64,000 bases of DNA, from positions 3,906,001-3,970,000 of the forward strand of contig NC_007802.1 of NCBI RefSeq assembly GCF_000013565.1, written 5' to 3'. The first letter of the stretch is position 1. Each line of letters begins with the position of its first letter. The notes under the pieces were generated by a model, which did no database searches, had not been told where the DNA came from, and saw only the letters and a list, made by a program, of their open reading frames with translations. The position numbers and the translations under genes were made by a program. Origin of the DNA: Jannaschia sp. CCS1. GTDB lineage: Bacteria; Pseudomonadota; Alphaproteobacteria; Rhodobacterales; Rhodobacteraceae. Shown one piece after another: positions 57,307-64,000 of the stretch.

Positions 57307-58137
57307 ATGACGGACCGTATCGCCTTCCAGGGAGAGCCCGGCGCCTATTCCCATCAGGCCTGCCATGAGGCTCGCCCCAACCTCGAAGCCCTGCCCTGTG
57401 CAAGCTTCGAGGATGTGATCGAGGCTGTCAGGGCCGGAGACGCGCAACAGGCGATGGTCCCGGTGGAGAACTCAACCTACGGGCGTGTTGCGGACATCCA
57501 CAGGCTTCTGCCCGAATCGGGTTTGCACATCGTGGACGAGGCATTCGTACGCGTGCACATCAACCTTCTGGCGGTGCCTGGCGCGACGCTGGAAAACGTG
57601 ACCGAGGCCCACAGCCACCTTGTTTTACTCCCCCAATGCAGCAAGTTTCTTGCGAAGAACGGGATCAAGGGCCGGGTCAGCAGCGACAATGCGCGCGCCG
57701 CGCGTGATGTGGCGGATTGGGCCGATCCGTCGAAGGCCGCGCTCGCTTCAGAGCTGGCCGGGGAGATCTACGGCCTCAACGCTCTGGCCCGCCATATCGA
57801 GGATCATGACCGCAACACCACGCGGTTTCTGGTCATGGCACCGGACGCGGACATGACCCGACGCGCGGAACGGATGATGACGACTTTCGTCTTTCGTGTC
57901 CGAAACATTCCTGCGGCACTATATAAAGCGATGGGTGGGTTTGCCACCAATAGTGTGAACATGACCAAGCTCGAATCATACATGGTTGACGGGTCATTCA
58001 CCGCGACGCAGTTCTACTCGGACATCGAAGGGCATCCCGATGACGCCAACGTTCAGCTTGCGATGGAAGAACTGGGATATTTCACAGACCAGCTAAAGAT
58101 CCTCGGCACCTATCCTGCCGATGCCGCCCGGGACTGA
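57307..58137 (+). CDS. pheA: Prephenate dehydratase
   Basis: 276-residue monofunctional enzyme converting prephenate to phenylpyruvate in phenylalanine synthesis. FQGEPGAYSHQACHEA and MVPVENSTYGRVADIHRLL open the catalytic domain, and NTTRFLVMA holds the TRF motif. The C-terminal ACT regulatory domain has GGFATNSVNMTKLESYMVDGSFTATQFY, with ESY rather than the common ESRP. The ATG at 57307 begins at the conserved TDRIAFQGE; a TTG at 57295 is possible. Confidence 0.94.
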   Translation: MTDRIAFQGEPGAYSHQACHEARPNLEALPCASFEDVIEAVRAGDAQQAMVPVENSTYGRVADIHRLLPESGLHIVDEAFVRVHINLLAVPGATLENVTEAHSHLVLLPQCSKFLAKNGIKGRVSSDNARAARDVADWADPSKAALASELAGEIYGLNALARHIEDHDRNTTRFLVMAPDADMTRRAERMMTTFVFRVRNIPAALYKAMGGFATNSVNMTKLESYMVDGSFTATQFYSDIEGHPDDANVQLAMEELGYFTDQLKILGTYPADAARD

Positions 58138-58143
58138 GCGCGG

Positions 58144-59052
58144 CTATCCGGCCGGTTCCGCCATCATTTCGGCAAACCACAGCCAGGCGTCTTCGGCGAT
58201 GGCAGGGCCGCCCTCATAAAACCAATGGGTGTGGCCGGGGATCAGGACCAATTCGCTATGATGTCCCGCAGCGGCAAGGACCTCGGAAGATTGCCGAGCG
58301 TCATAGGGCGCGAAGAGCCCGTCCGACGATCCCAGATAATGGCGCATGGGTGGGGCGGCGTCACGGGCCTGGACCCAAAGGGCGGGCAAGGTACCTCCAT
58401 GGCCTGCAACTGCGAGCCATGGGCCATCGGCGCGGTTGGCCAGAAGCTGCGCATAGATCGACCCCGCGGAATGCCCGAACAGAAACATCCGACTGCGATC
58501 AATCGGAATATCTGCCTCTGCCGCATCGAGGGCGCGGGCCAGAACGTCGGTATCGTCGGTGTTGGGATCCCATGATGGGCCACCTGACTTCAGCGAGATC
58601 AGAACCAAGCCGTGGGTGCGAGCCGTCTCATCCCACATGTCGATCATGCTAAGTTCATCGCGCGAAGCCCCGTGAAATAACACCACGACAGGGCGCGGGA
58701 CAGGCCCCTGCCCGCCATCGTAAGCGGAGGCACGACGCAGGCTGAGCCCGTCCACCATCCGGTAGGTGATCACGTCTCGGACCTGCGGTGTGTAGTTCAG
58801 CGAGGTCGGGGCACGGGGGCGCAGATCGGCACGCTCGGTTTCAATGAAACCCGCTGGCCACTGGGGCATTCGGGGCGGTGCCGCGCGCCGTAACGTCTGC
58901 GGACCCGGGGCAGCGGCGACCGTTCGCGCGGACGAGACGTCACCAACGGCGGCCCCGGGGCCAGGACCTCCCTGGCGCAGTGCGACCGTGGCACCGACAC
59001 CCAAGACAAGCACTAGACCCAGACAAAAGATCAGGCTCCCAACTATACGCAT
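58144..59052 (-). CDS. Exported alpha/beta-hydrolase (esterase-like)
   Basis: 302-residue serine hydrolase with an N-terminal hydrophobic export or anchor segment (IVGSLIFCLGLVLVLGVGATVAL) and a Pro/Ala-rich linker before the catalytic domain. The oxyanion region is VVLFHGASRDE, the nucleophile Ser195 is in LFGHSAGSIYA, and the likely catalytic His is in PGHTHWFYEGG. It resembles phospholipase/carboxylesterase or PHB-depolymerase-like proteins; the substrate is unknown. GGGGGAG precedes the ATG. Confidence 0.8.
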   Translation of the reverse strand: MRIVGSLIFCLGLVLVLGVGATVALRQGGPGPGAAVGDVSSARTVAAAPGPQTLRRAAPPRMPQWPAGFIETERADLRPRAPTSLNYTPQVRDVITYRMVDGLSLRRASAYDGGQGPVPRPVVVLFHGASRDELSMIDMWDETARTHGLVLISLKSGGPSWDPNTDDTDVLARALDAAEADIPIDRSRMFLFGHSAGSIYAQLLANRADGPWLAVAGHGGTLPALWVQARDAAPPMRHYLGSSDGLFAPYDARQSSEVLAAAGHHSELVLIPGHTHWFYEGGPAIAEDAWLWFAEMMAEPAG

Positions 59053-59180
59053 AGATCTGCTCCCCCTTTTCCGGGCCTCGGTTTACCGGAAAGGTGATCC
59101 GAAAATGCGCTCAGATCGTGGCATGGATTGGGAAGACTTAGGATTATGTCAGACGTCCGCGACGGATCTGCGTGTCGGGT

Positions 59181-61070
59181 TCACAGATGCATCGCAAAGG
59201 GCTGGAACGCGTCGGGGGTCGTCGTTGCTTGCAACGCCGCAAGCCCCAGTTCCGCCGCGCGGCCTGGATGTTTCAAGGCCTCTGACCCCGTCTCAAACAC
59301 CACATCAACACCGCCCAGAGGGCTGAAAGAAAATGTCGGCTCAACGATCGGACGGATCGGCCCATCGCTGTCACTGATGTAGCGGGCCACGGCATCGCGG
59401 ACCGAAAACTGGGCGACGATTGCTTCCTCCGCCGCCTGGGCCGCCCTCATGTGCCCACCGCCCGCAGAGCGGTAGGAATTGGTGATCACGGCCACTTCGT
59501 CATCGGGGGCCAGGGGGGTCCCGTCGGCCAGGGTCAGCGCATGAATGCGACCGGGCGTATCGTGGACCACATCGCCTTCGGCGTTCGTGCGGGCGGGGCG
59601 GGAGACATCGATCTGATAGCGCAGCCCGGCCAACCGGTCAAAATTGTAGGGGGCGAACTCATGGTCGATCAGCTGTTGTGGAGCATCGCGATCTGTATGG
59701 ATCTGGTGGAAGAGAGAGGCAGACCGCTCCAACCAGTCCCGCACCCCCTGCCCCGTGACCCGCAACACACTGAGCATGTTAGGATAAAGGTAGAGATCCG
59801 CCGCATGGCGCAGACGCAGCGGGCCAACCGGCACATCGGTGTAGCTGCGCGGGCCTGACCGTCCACCGGCTTTGAACGGGGCCACGGCGGACAAGACTGG
59901 CAAGCCATTCAGCGCGCGGTTCGCCGCAATTAGGGGTCGCGCCGCCTCCCATTGGGCATCCGCGATAACTTGCGTCGCAGCGCAGGGCGCGATGACCGAG
60001 AAGAACGTCTCCAATGGCACAGCCGTCGCCCCTAGGGGCCGCGCCACGAAGCTGCGGGTCGCGTCATGCTCGCGCGCGACAGCGAAGCGCAGCTTGGGGT
60101 AATCGTTCAACATCCGCCGCACCGGGATCGCCCCCAGCGCGCGCCGTTGCGTGGTGGCGAAATTGGTGGCCTGCGTCTGGCGCACGCTCCAGCCCTTGTC
60201 TGTATCAGCCTGTCCGATGACCAGATCAATGCACCCCAGATGAGAGCCGAACGCACCCGGCTGGACGATCGGTGCCCCAGGTTTGGTCGGCTCCGCCCGC
60301 AATTTGTGGGTGTGACCCGCAACGACGCCGTCCACGCCTTCGATCTGTGCGACCTGCAACGCGACATTTTCCGCGCCCGGCCCCGCATTCAGGCTGCCGT
60401 ACCCGGAATGGGCAAGGACCAGAACGATATCCGCCCCCTCAGACCTGAGCGCGGCCACCTCCGCCCGCACCGCAGACACTATATCGGTGAATGTCATAAG
60501 GCCGTGCAAATGCGGCTTGTTCCACATCGCCACCTGGGGCGGCACCGCACCGGTGATCCCAATCTTGAGGCTCTGCACCCCGCCCAGACTGTCGGTCACC
60601 TGCCGGGTCAGAATGCAGCGCTTCGGCACAAACGGCGTGCCATCTGTGCTGTCGACATTGGCGGATACGACTGGAAACTTTGCGCCTTTCAGAGAGGCTT
60701 TCAGATGCCCCAGCCCGAAATCGAAGTCGTGGTTTCCCAGCGTCGCCGCGTCAAACCCCAGCGCGTTCATCGCCGCGATCATAGGATGCAACCGCCCGGC
60801 AGGCACAATCTCCGCCACGGCGGCATCGGCCAGCGGCGCGCCCTGAAGCGTGTCGCCATTGTCCAGAAGCAGAATGTTTTGCGATGCAGCGCGGGCCGCG
60901 GCGACCAACTCGCCCAGTTGCGCCAAACCAACCGAGCTGTCGCGCTTGTCGGTATAGTAGTCGTAGGGAAGCAAATGGGCATGCAGGTCTGTTGTGGCGA
61001 GCACCCGAAGATGCGCCGTCAATCCCGCCGCTGTCCCCTGCGCGGTTACGATTTGTTCTGGGAGGGTCAT
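59181..61070 (-). CDS. 5'-nucleotidase-family protein, CpdB-like 2',3'-cyclic-nucleotide phosphodiesterase/3'-nucleotidase
   Basis: 629-residue metallophosphatase. The N-terminal calcineurin-like domain has LATTDLHAHLLPYDYY, LDNGDTLQGAPLAD, LGNHDFDFGLGHL and VVAGHTHKLRA, which bind two metals. The C-terminal nucleotidase domain has RHAADLYLYPNMLSVLRVTG and FAPYNFDRLAGLRYQIDVSRP, typical of CpdB. I place the start at 61070, where AGGCAAGGG precedes the ATG; an in-frame ATG at 61148 is possible. Neither start gives a convincing signal peptide although CpdB is normally periplasmic, so location is open. Confidence 0.88.
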   Translation of the reverse strand: MTLPEQIVTAQGTAAGLTAHLRVLATTDLHAHLLPYDYYTDKRDSSVGLAQLGELVAAARAASQNILLLDNGDTLQGAPLADAAVAEIVPAGRLHPMIAAMNALGFDAATLGNHDFDFGLGHLKASLKGAKFPVVSANVDSTDGTPFVPKRCILTRQVTDSLGGVQSLKIGITGAVPPQVAMWNKPHLHGLMTFTDIVSAVRAEVAALRSEGADIVLVLAHSGYGSLNAGPGAENVALQVAQIEGVDGVVAGHTHKLRAEPTKPGAPIVQPGAFGSHLGCIDLVIGQADTDKGWSVRQTQATNFATTQRRALGAIPVRRMLNDYPKLRFAVAREHDATRSFVARPLGATAVPLETFFSVIAPCAATQVIADAQWEAARPLIAANRALNGLPVLSAVAPFKAGGRSGPRSYTDVPVGPLRLRHAADLYLYPNMLSVLRVTGQGVRDWLERSASLFHQIHTDRDAPQQLIDHEFAPYNFDRLAGLRYQIDVSRPARTNAEGDVVHDTPGRIHALTLADGTPLAPDDEVAVITNSYRSAGGGHMRAAQAAEEAIVAQFSVRDAVARYISDSDGPIRPIVEPTFSFSPLGGVDVVFETGSEALKHPGRAAELGLAALQATTTPDAFQPFAMHL

Positions 61071-61219
61071 TTGTGCCCTTGCCTCTGTTTCCTCAAAAAT
61101 GGTGCGCGGGGCGTCAAAGTCGAAGACCAACGCGCAATCTGCGGCCATTTTACCACGACGTCAGCATCAGTGTTGCCACCTTGCCATAACCATGGCAGGT
61201 GACCTTTACGGAAGGGGAC

Positions 61220-62206
61220 ATGATGCGTGCCAGCGAAGATGTAACTTTCGGGACCTCGGGTCTCGATCGCGCGGCAGCGCTGCGGCTGGATCCGGGTCGC
61301 CTTGCCGCCGCGTTGATTGCGGGGGCACCCGTTCTGCCGGTCTGGCGCGGCAAGGTCATGGTCGAGGGCGCGCCAGAAACCGGTGATGTGCGCTTGGCAT
61401 ATCGCAAGATGGGCGATCTCGTCCTGTCCAAAGCCGATGAGACCCCAGTTTTTCTGGGCTTGGATAGAGACGGCGAGACGCCGGTCTTCGCGTTGGATAT
61501 CTCGGCCTGGACGCCAAAATCGGTGGATGAGGCCGCTGTGACCGCCTTTCTGGATCCGTCCGTGCAGGTCCATCCGGCGGAGCGCGTGGCGGGCGCCGGA
61601 TTTCGCGAGTTGCGGGCCCTGATGACCCACCTCACAAAGCGCGAGGCGGAGATTTCGGCCACGGCGCGCGCAATCCTCACCTGGCATTCGACCCATCAGT
61701 TCTGTGCGAAATGCGGTGCCAAAAGCACCCTGTCCCAGGCCGGGTGGCAGCGTGATTGTGCCGCCTGCGATGCCAAACACTTCCCCCGCACCGATCCCGT
61801 CGTGATCATGTTGATCACAAGGGGCGACAATGTCCTGGTGGGCCGCTCCCCCGGCTGGCCCGAGGGGATGTATTCGCTTCTGGCGGGCTTTGTGGAGCCC
61901 GGAGAAAGCATCGAGGCCGCCGTGCGCCGTGAGGTGTTTGAGGAGGCAGGCATTGACGTGGGCCGCGTTGATTACCTCTCCAGCCAGCCCTGGCCCTTTC
62001 CGGCTTCGCTGATGTTTGGATGCCGGGGCGAGGCGCTATCGACAGAGATCGACATCGACCCCGTTGAAATTGAGGACGCAAAATGGGTCAGCCGATCTGA
62101 AATGCTGGAGGTATTCGCGGGCAACGACGCAACGATGCTGCCCGCCCGCAAGGGTGCTATCGCGCATTTCCTGCTCCACCATTGGTTGTCAGACACGCTC
62201 GATTAA
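61220..62206 (+). CDS. nudC: NAD(+) diphosphatase (NADH pyrophosphatase)
   Basis: 328-residue Nudix hydrolase cleaving NAD(H), and in E. coli also removing NAD caps from RNA. A zinc ribbon has Cys162, Cys165, Cys180 and Cys183 (FCAKCGAKSTL, DCAACDAKHFPRTDP). The Nudix box runs from about residue 223 to 245 (GFVEPGESIEAAVRREVFEEAGI), and SQPWPFPASLM is the NudC signature. GAAGGGG precedes an ATGATG; 61220 or 61223 may be used. Confidence 0.94.
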   Translation: MMRASEDVTFGTSGLDRAAALRLDPGRLAAALIAGAPVLPVWRGKVMVEGAPETGDVRLAYRKMGDLVLSKADETPVFLGLDRDGETPVFALDISAWTPKSVDEAAVTAFLDPSVQVHPAERVAGAGFRELRALMTHLTKREAEISATARAILTWHSTHQFCAKCGAKSTLSQAGWQRDCAACDAKHFPRTDPVVIMLITRGDNVLVGRSPGWPEGMYSLLAGFVEPGESIEAAVRREVFEEAGIDVGRVDYLSSQPWPFPASLMFGCRGEALSTEIDIDPVEIEDAKWVSRSEMLEVFAGNDATMLPARKGAIAHFLLHHWLSDTLD

Positions 62207-62299
62207 CGCGATCATGGCCGCCCGCCTGCGCATAGTGGCCTTGACGCACCCGCTTTGGAGTGGACAGATCAGCGGCGCACAGAAACATGTGGGACGGGC

Positions 62300-62770
62300 A
62301 TGAAATTCAAGGTCTCTGAAGACATAGACGCGCCGGCGCAGATCACCTGGGCGCGGTTCACAGATTTCTCAGGCATAGAAGCGGACGCGAAGGGGCGCGG
62401 GGCGGATATCGCGCGCGTGGGGAACTGGTCGGACCCGGCCGAGGGATGCGGTTGGCGTGGCTCCATCAAGGTACGGGGCCGGGTGCGGCCCGTGACGTCC
62501 AAGATCAGCGCAATTCACCAGCCCGAGCGGTGTGAAATCGCGACGACAATCGGCGGCATGGATGCCGTCTACGAGATGGCATTCCTGTCGCTCAGGGACG
62601 ACATGACCCGCGTGCAGGTGGTTCTGGACCTGTCGGCCAACACGCTGTCCGCGCGGCTTGCGATGCAAACGTTGAAACTGGCGCGGGGCCGTGTGATGCA
62701 GCGCTTGCAGGGCCTGTTGGCACGCCAGGGCAACCTCGCCGAAGAGGATTATCGCCGCGCGCGCGACTAG
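62300..62770 (+). CDS. SRPBCC-family protein (START-like fold)
   Basis: 156-residue protein starting MKFKVSEDIDAPAQITWARFTDF, the common opening of the polyketide-cyclase/SRPBCC family, with a central WRGSIKVRGRVRP and a long C-terminal helix (LSARLAMQTLKLARGRVMQRLQGLLARQG). It is expected to bind a hydrophobic ligand; no function is assigned. It follows nudC by 93 bases. Confidence 0.8.
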   Translation: MKFKVSEDIDAPAQITWARFTDFSGIEADAKGRGADIARVGNWSDPAEGCGWRGSIKVRGRVRPVTSKISAIHQPERCEIATTIGGMDAVYEMAFLSLRDDMTRVQVVLDLSANTLSARLAMQTLKLARGRVMQRLQGLLARQGNLAEEDYRRARD

Positions 62771-62820
62771 CCGACAGGCCAACGTCGTCCCGATCAGTAC
62801 CCCTGAAATTGATGCGGCGC

Positions 62821-63750
62821 TTACGGCTGCGGCGTCCCGGCCCGACGCGCGCCCCGTTTGATGCCCAACTGACGCTCCCGCCAGATGATCGCGATCCCCG
62901 CGAAGACGATCAACGCTGCGCCGGTCAGCATGGGGCCAGTTGGCACCTCCGCGAACACGAAATAGCCCACACCAATGGCCAGCAGCATCGAGGTATATTC
63001 GAACGGCGCGATAAGGGACGCGTCGGCATGGCGGTAGGACGATGTCAGAAGGATTTGACCAACGCCGCCTGCAAGGCCCGCCGCGACTAGGGTCACGGCC
63101 TGTGACGTCGTGGGCCAGACCCAGCCCCAGGGCAGGGTCAGCAAGGACAGGCACGACGCGGTGATCGAGAACCAGAAGACGATGGCTGCCGTCCGTTCGG
63201 TCTGGACCAGTTTGCGCACGAAGACCTGCGCAAGCGCCGCACAGACCGCCCCCATCAAGACCAGAACCGCGCCAAGCGCCTGCGCGCTATCGGCGGTTTC
63301 CGGATCCACGACAAGGCGCGGTGACAAAACGATCAGCACGCCACCCAAGCCCAAGGCCACCATCGACAGCCGGAAAAGACGCACCTGTTCGCCCAGGAAC
63401 ATCGCGGCAAAAATCACGACCAGAATGGGCGCAGCGTAGCCGATTGCCGTGACCTCCGGCAGGGGCAATAAGCCCAATCCGGCGAAGCCAAGACCCATCG
63501 CCGTGGTTCCCACAAGTCCACGCCACAAGTGGCCCATCGGGTTCGCGGTCTCCAGGCCATGGGCGAGGTCATGTTGCATCACCAACCACACCAGAATGAC
63601 CGGGATCGCGAAGAAGGACCGGAAAAACACCGCCTGACCCGGGGGAATAACGTCCGCCGTGACTTTGATCAGCGACGCCATGGTGACGAAAACACAGACC
63701 GACGCGATTTTCAGGCCGATGCCGCGTAGGGGGTTCTGGGGTTGGGACAT
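62821..63750 (-). CDS. EamA/DMT-superfamily permease
   Basis: 309-residue membrane protein with about ten hydrophobic helices arranged as two EamA repeats (first half VCVFVTMASLIKVTADVIPPGQAVFFRSF, second half VLVLMGAVCAALAQVFVRKLV). It is probably an exporter of a small metabolite; the substrate is unknown. The C-terminus is basic and cytoplasmic. Confidence 0.87.
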   Translation of the reverse strand: MSQPQNPLRGIGLKIASVCVFVTMASLIKVTADVIPPGQAVFFRSFFAIPVILVWLVMQHDLAHGLETANPMGHLWRGLVGTTAMGLGFAGLGLLPLPEVTAIGYAAPILVVIFAAMFLGEQVRLFRLSMVALGLGGVLIVLSPRLVVDPETADSAQALGAVLVLMGAVCAALAQVFVRKLVQTERTAAIVFWFSITASCLSLLTLPWGWVWPTTSQAVTLVAAGLAGGVGQILLTSSYRHADASLIAPFEYTSMLLAIGVGYFVFAEVPTGPMLTGAALIVFAGIAIIWRERQLGIKRGARRAGTPQP

Positions 63751-63841
63751 GGGGCAGGATTACGTCCGCAACGAACGGTTCTGCAAGCGAAACGCGCGCA
63801 TGTCAGCTATGCGCAAGAGCTTCGGCGATGGCTGACCCGGC

Positions 63842-64000
63842 CTAGAGGCGTTGCGCGCTGAACGTATCGCAGGCGTTTGGGTCGCCGGTATTATATCCGG
63901 TCGTGAACCAGCGCTGTCTTTGCTCAGACGTGCCGTGGGTGAACGTGTGCGGGTTCACGGCGCGGCCAGCGCGCGCCTGAAGATAATCGTCGCCAATCCG
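63842..64000 (-). CDS. Neutral zinc metallopeptidase, YpfJ type (C-terminal 52 residues only)
   Basis: Only the C-terminus is inside the window, entering from the right edge. HTFTHGTSEQRQRWFTTGYN followed by TGDPNACDTFSA is the conserved ending of the YpfJ/KPN_02809 family of putative zinc metallopeptidases. The HExxH catalytic part lies outside the window. The stop is TAG at 63842-63844. Confidence 0.82.
   Translation of the reverse strand, partial: RIGDDYLQARAGRAVNPHTFTHGTSEQRQRWFTTGYNTGDPNACDTFSAQRL

Noticed and set aside
59068-59092. Inverted repeat TTTCCGG / CCGGAAA as terminator of the CpdB-like gene
   Set aside because: 11-base spacer, no T run, and it overlaps the ribosome-binding region of the next gene, so a terminator call is not supported.

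Overview
The window is GC-rich, densely packed alphaproteobacterial DNA, most likely from the Rhodobacteraceae (Roseobacter group). Evidence for this is the hemN(hemZ)-fnrL-ccoNOQP-ccoGHIS block in the order known from Rhodobacter, a membrane-anchored CycM-type cytochrome c, a yejABEF transporter, and a PpsR/CrtJ-type site (TGT-N12-ACA) between divergent hemC and hemE. The PpsR-type site suggests, by inference only, a lineage with a photosynthesis gene cluster elsewhere in the genome. No rRNA, tRNA, CRISPR array, prophage or intact insertion sequence was recognised.

Layout. 1-4953: the end of a family-5 (peptide/opine-type) ABC transporter operon (binding protein cut by the window edge, two permeases, one fused double ATPase). 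5005-14610: a carnitine/gamma-butyrobetaine catabolic island. A GlxA/CdhR-like AraC regulator is coupled to a ThDP-dependent decarboxylase on the minus strand. Divergent from them is a plus-strand operon with an acyl-CoA dehydrogenase, an NDP-forming acyl-CoA ligase, a CaiD-like hydratase, a BKACE enzyme (dehydrocarnitine cleavage), a lipocalin lipoprotein and a carnitine 3-dehydrogenase/betainyl-CoA thioesterase fusion. The proposed route is gamma-butyrobetaine or crotonobetaine to carnitine, then 3-dehydrocarnitine, then glycine betaine plus acetoacetate. 14883-17346: a divergent GAPDH-like enzyme paired with succinate-semialdehyde dehydrogenase.

17441-30028: a galactoside/galactose locus. 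Its minus-strand operon encodes a sugar-binding protein, two permeases, GH36 alpha-galactosidase, an SDR sugar dehydrogenase, DgoK, DgoA, an SMP-30 lactonase and GH42 beta-galactosidase. The divergent strand carries an IclR regulator and the MalK-type ATPase. Together they fit uptake of galactosides followed by oxidative (De Ley-Doudoroff) galactose breakdown; no galactonate dehydratase is present here. 30029-30565 is an empty-looking 537-base gap. 30566-33998: dTDP-L-rhamnose synthesis (rfbC-rfbB-rfbD-rfbA).

34110-39799: heme synthesis (hemC, hemE, hemF) with an embedded group 1 glycosyltransferase and a D,D-carboxypeptidase. 39944-50440: cbb3 oxidase maturation (ccoG-H-I-S), cbb3 structural genes (ccoN-O-Q-P), fnrL and oxygen-independent hemN, with three FNR-type boxes at the expected promoters. 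50437-56474: yejABEF peptide transporter. 56686-64000: cycM cytochrome c, prephenate dehydratase, a serine hydrolase, a CpdB-like 5'-nucleotidase-family protein without an obvious signal peptide, NudC, an SRPBCC protein, an EamA permease and the C-terminus of a YpfJ-type zinc metallopeptidase.

Signals outside the genes include a structured repeat in two copies with compensatory base changes, a tandem palindrome in front of the galactoside operon, paired hairpins between the sugar-binding protein and its permeases, and an FNR box exactly 41.5 bases upstream of the hemN ATG.
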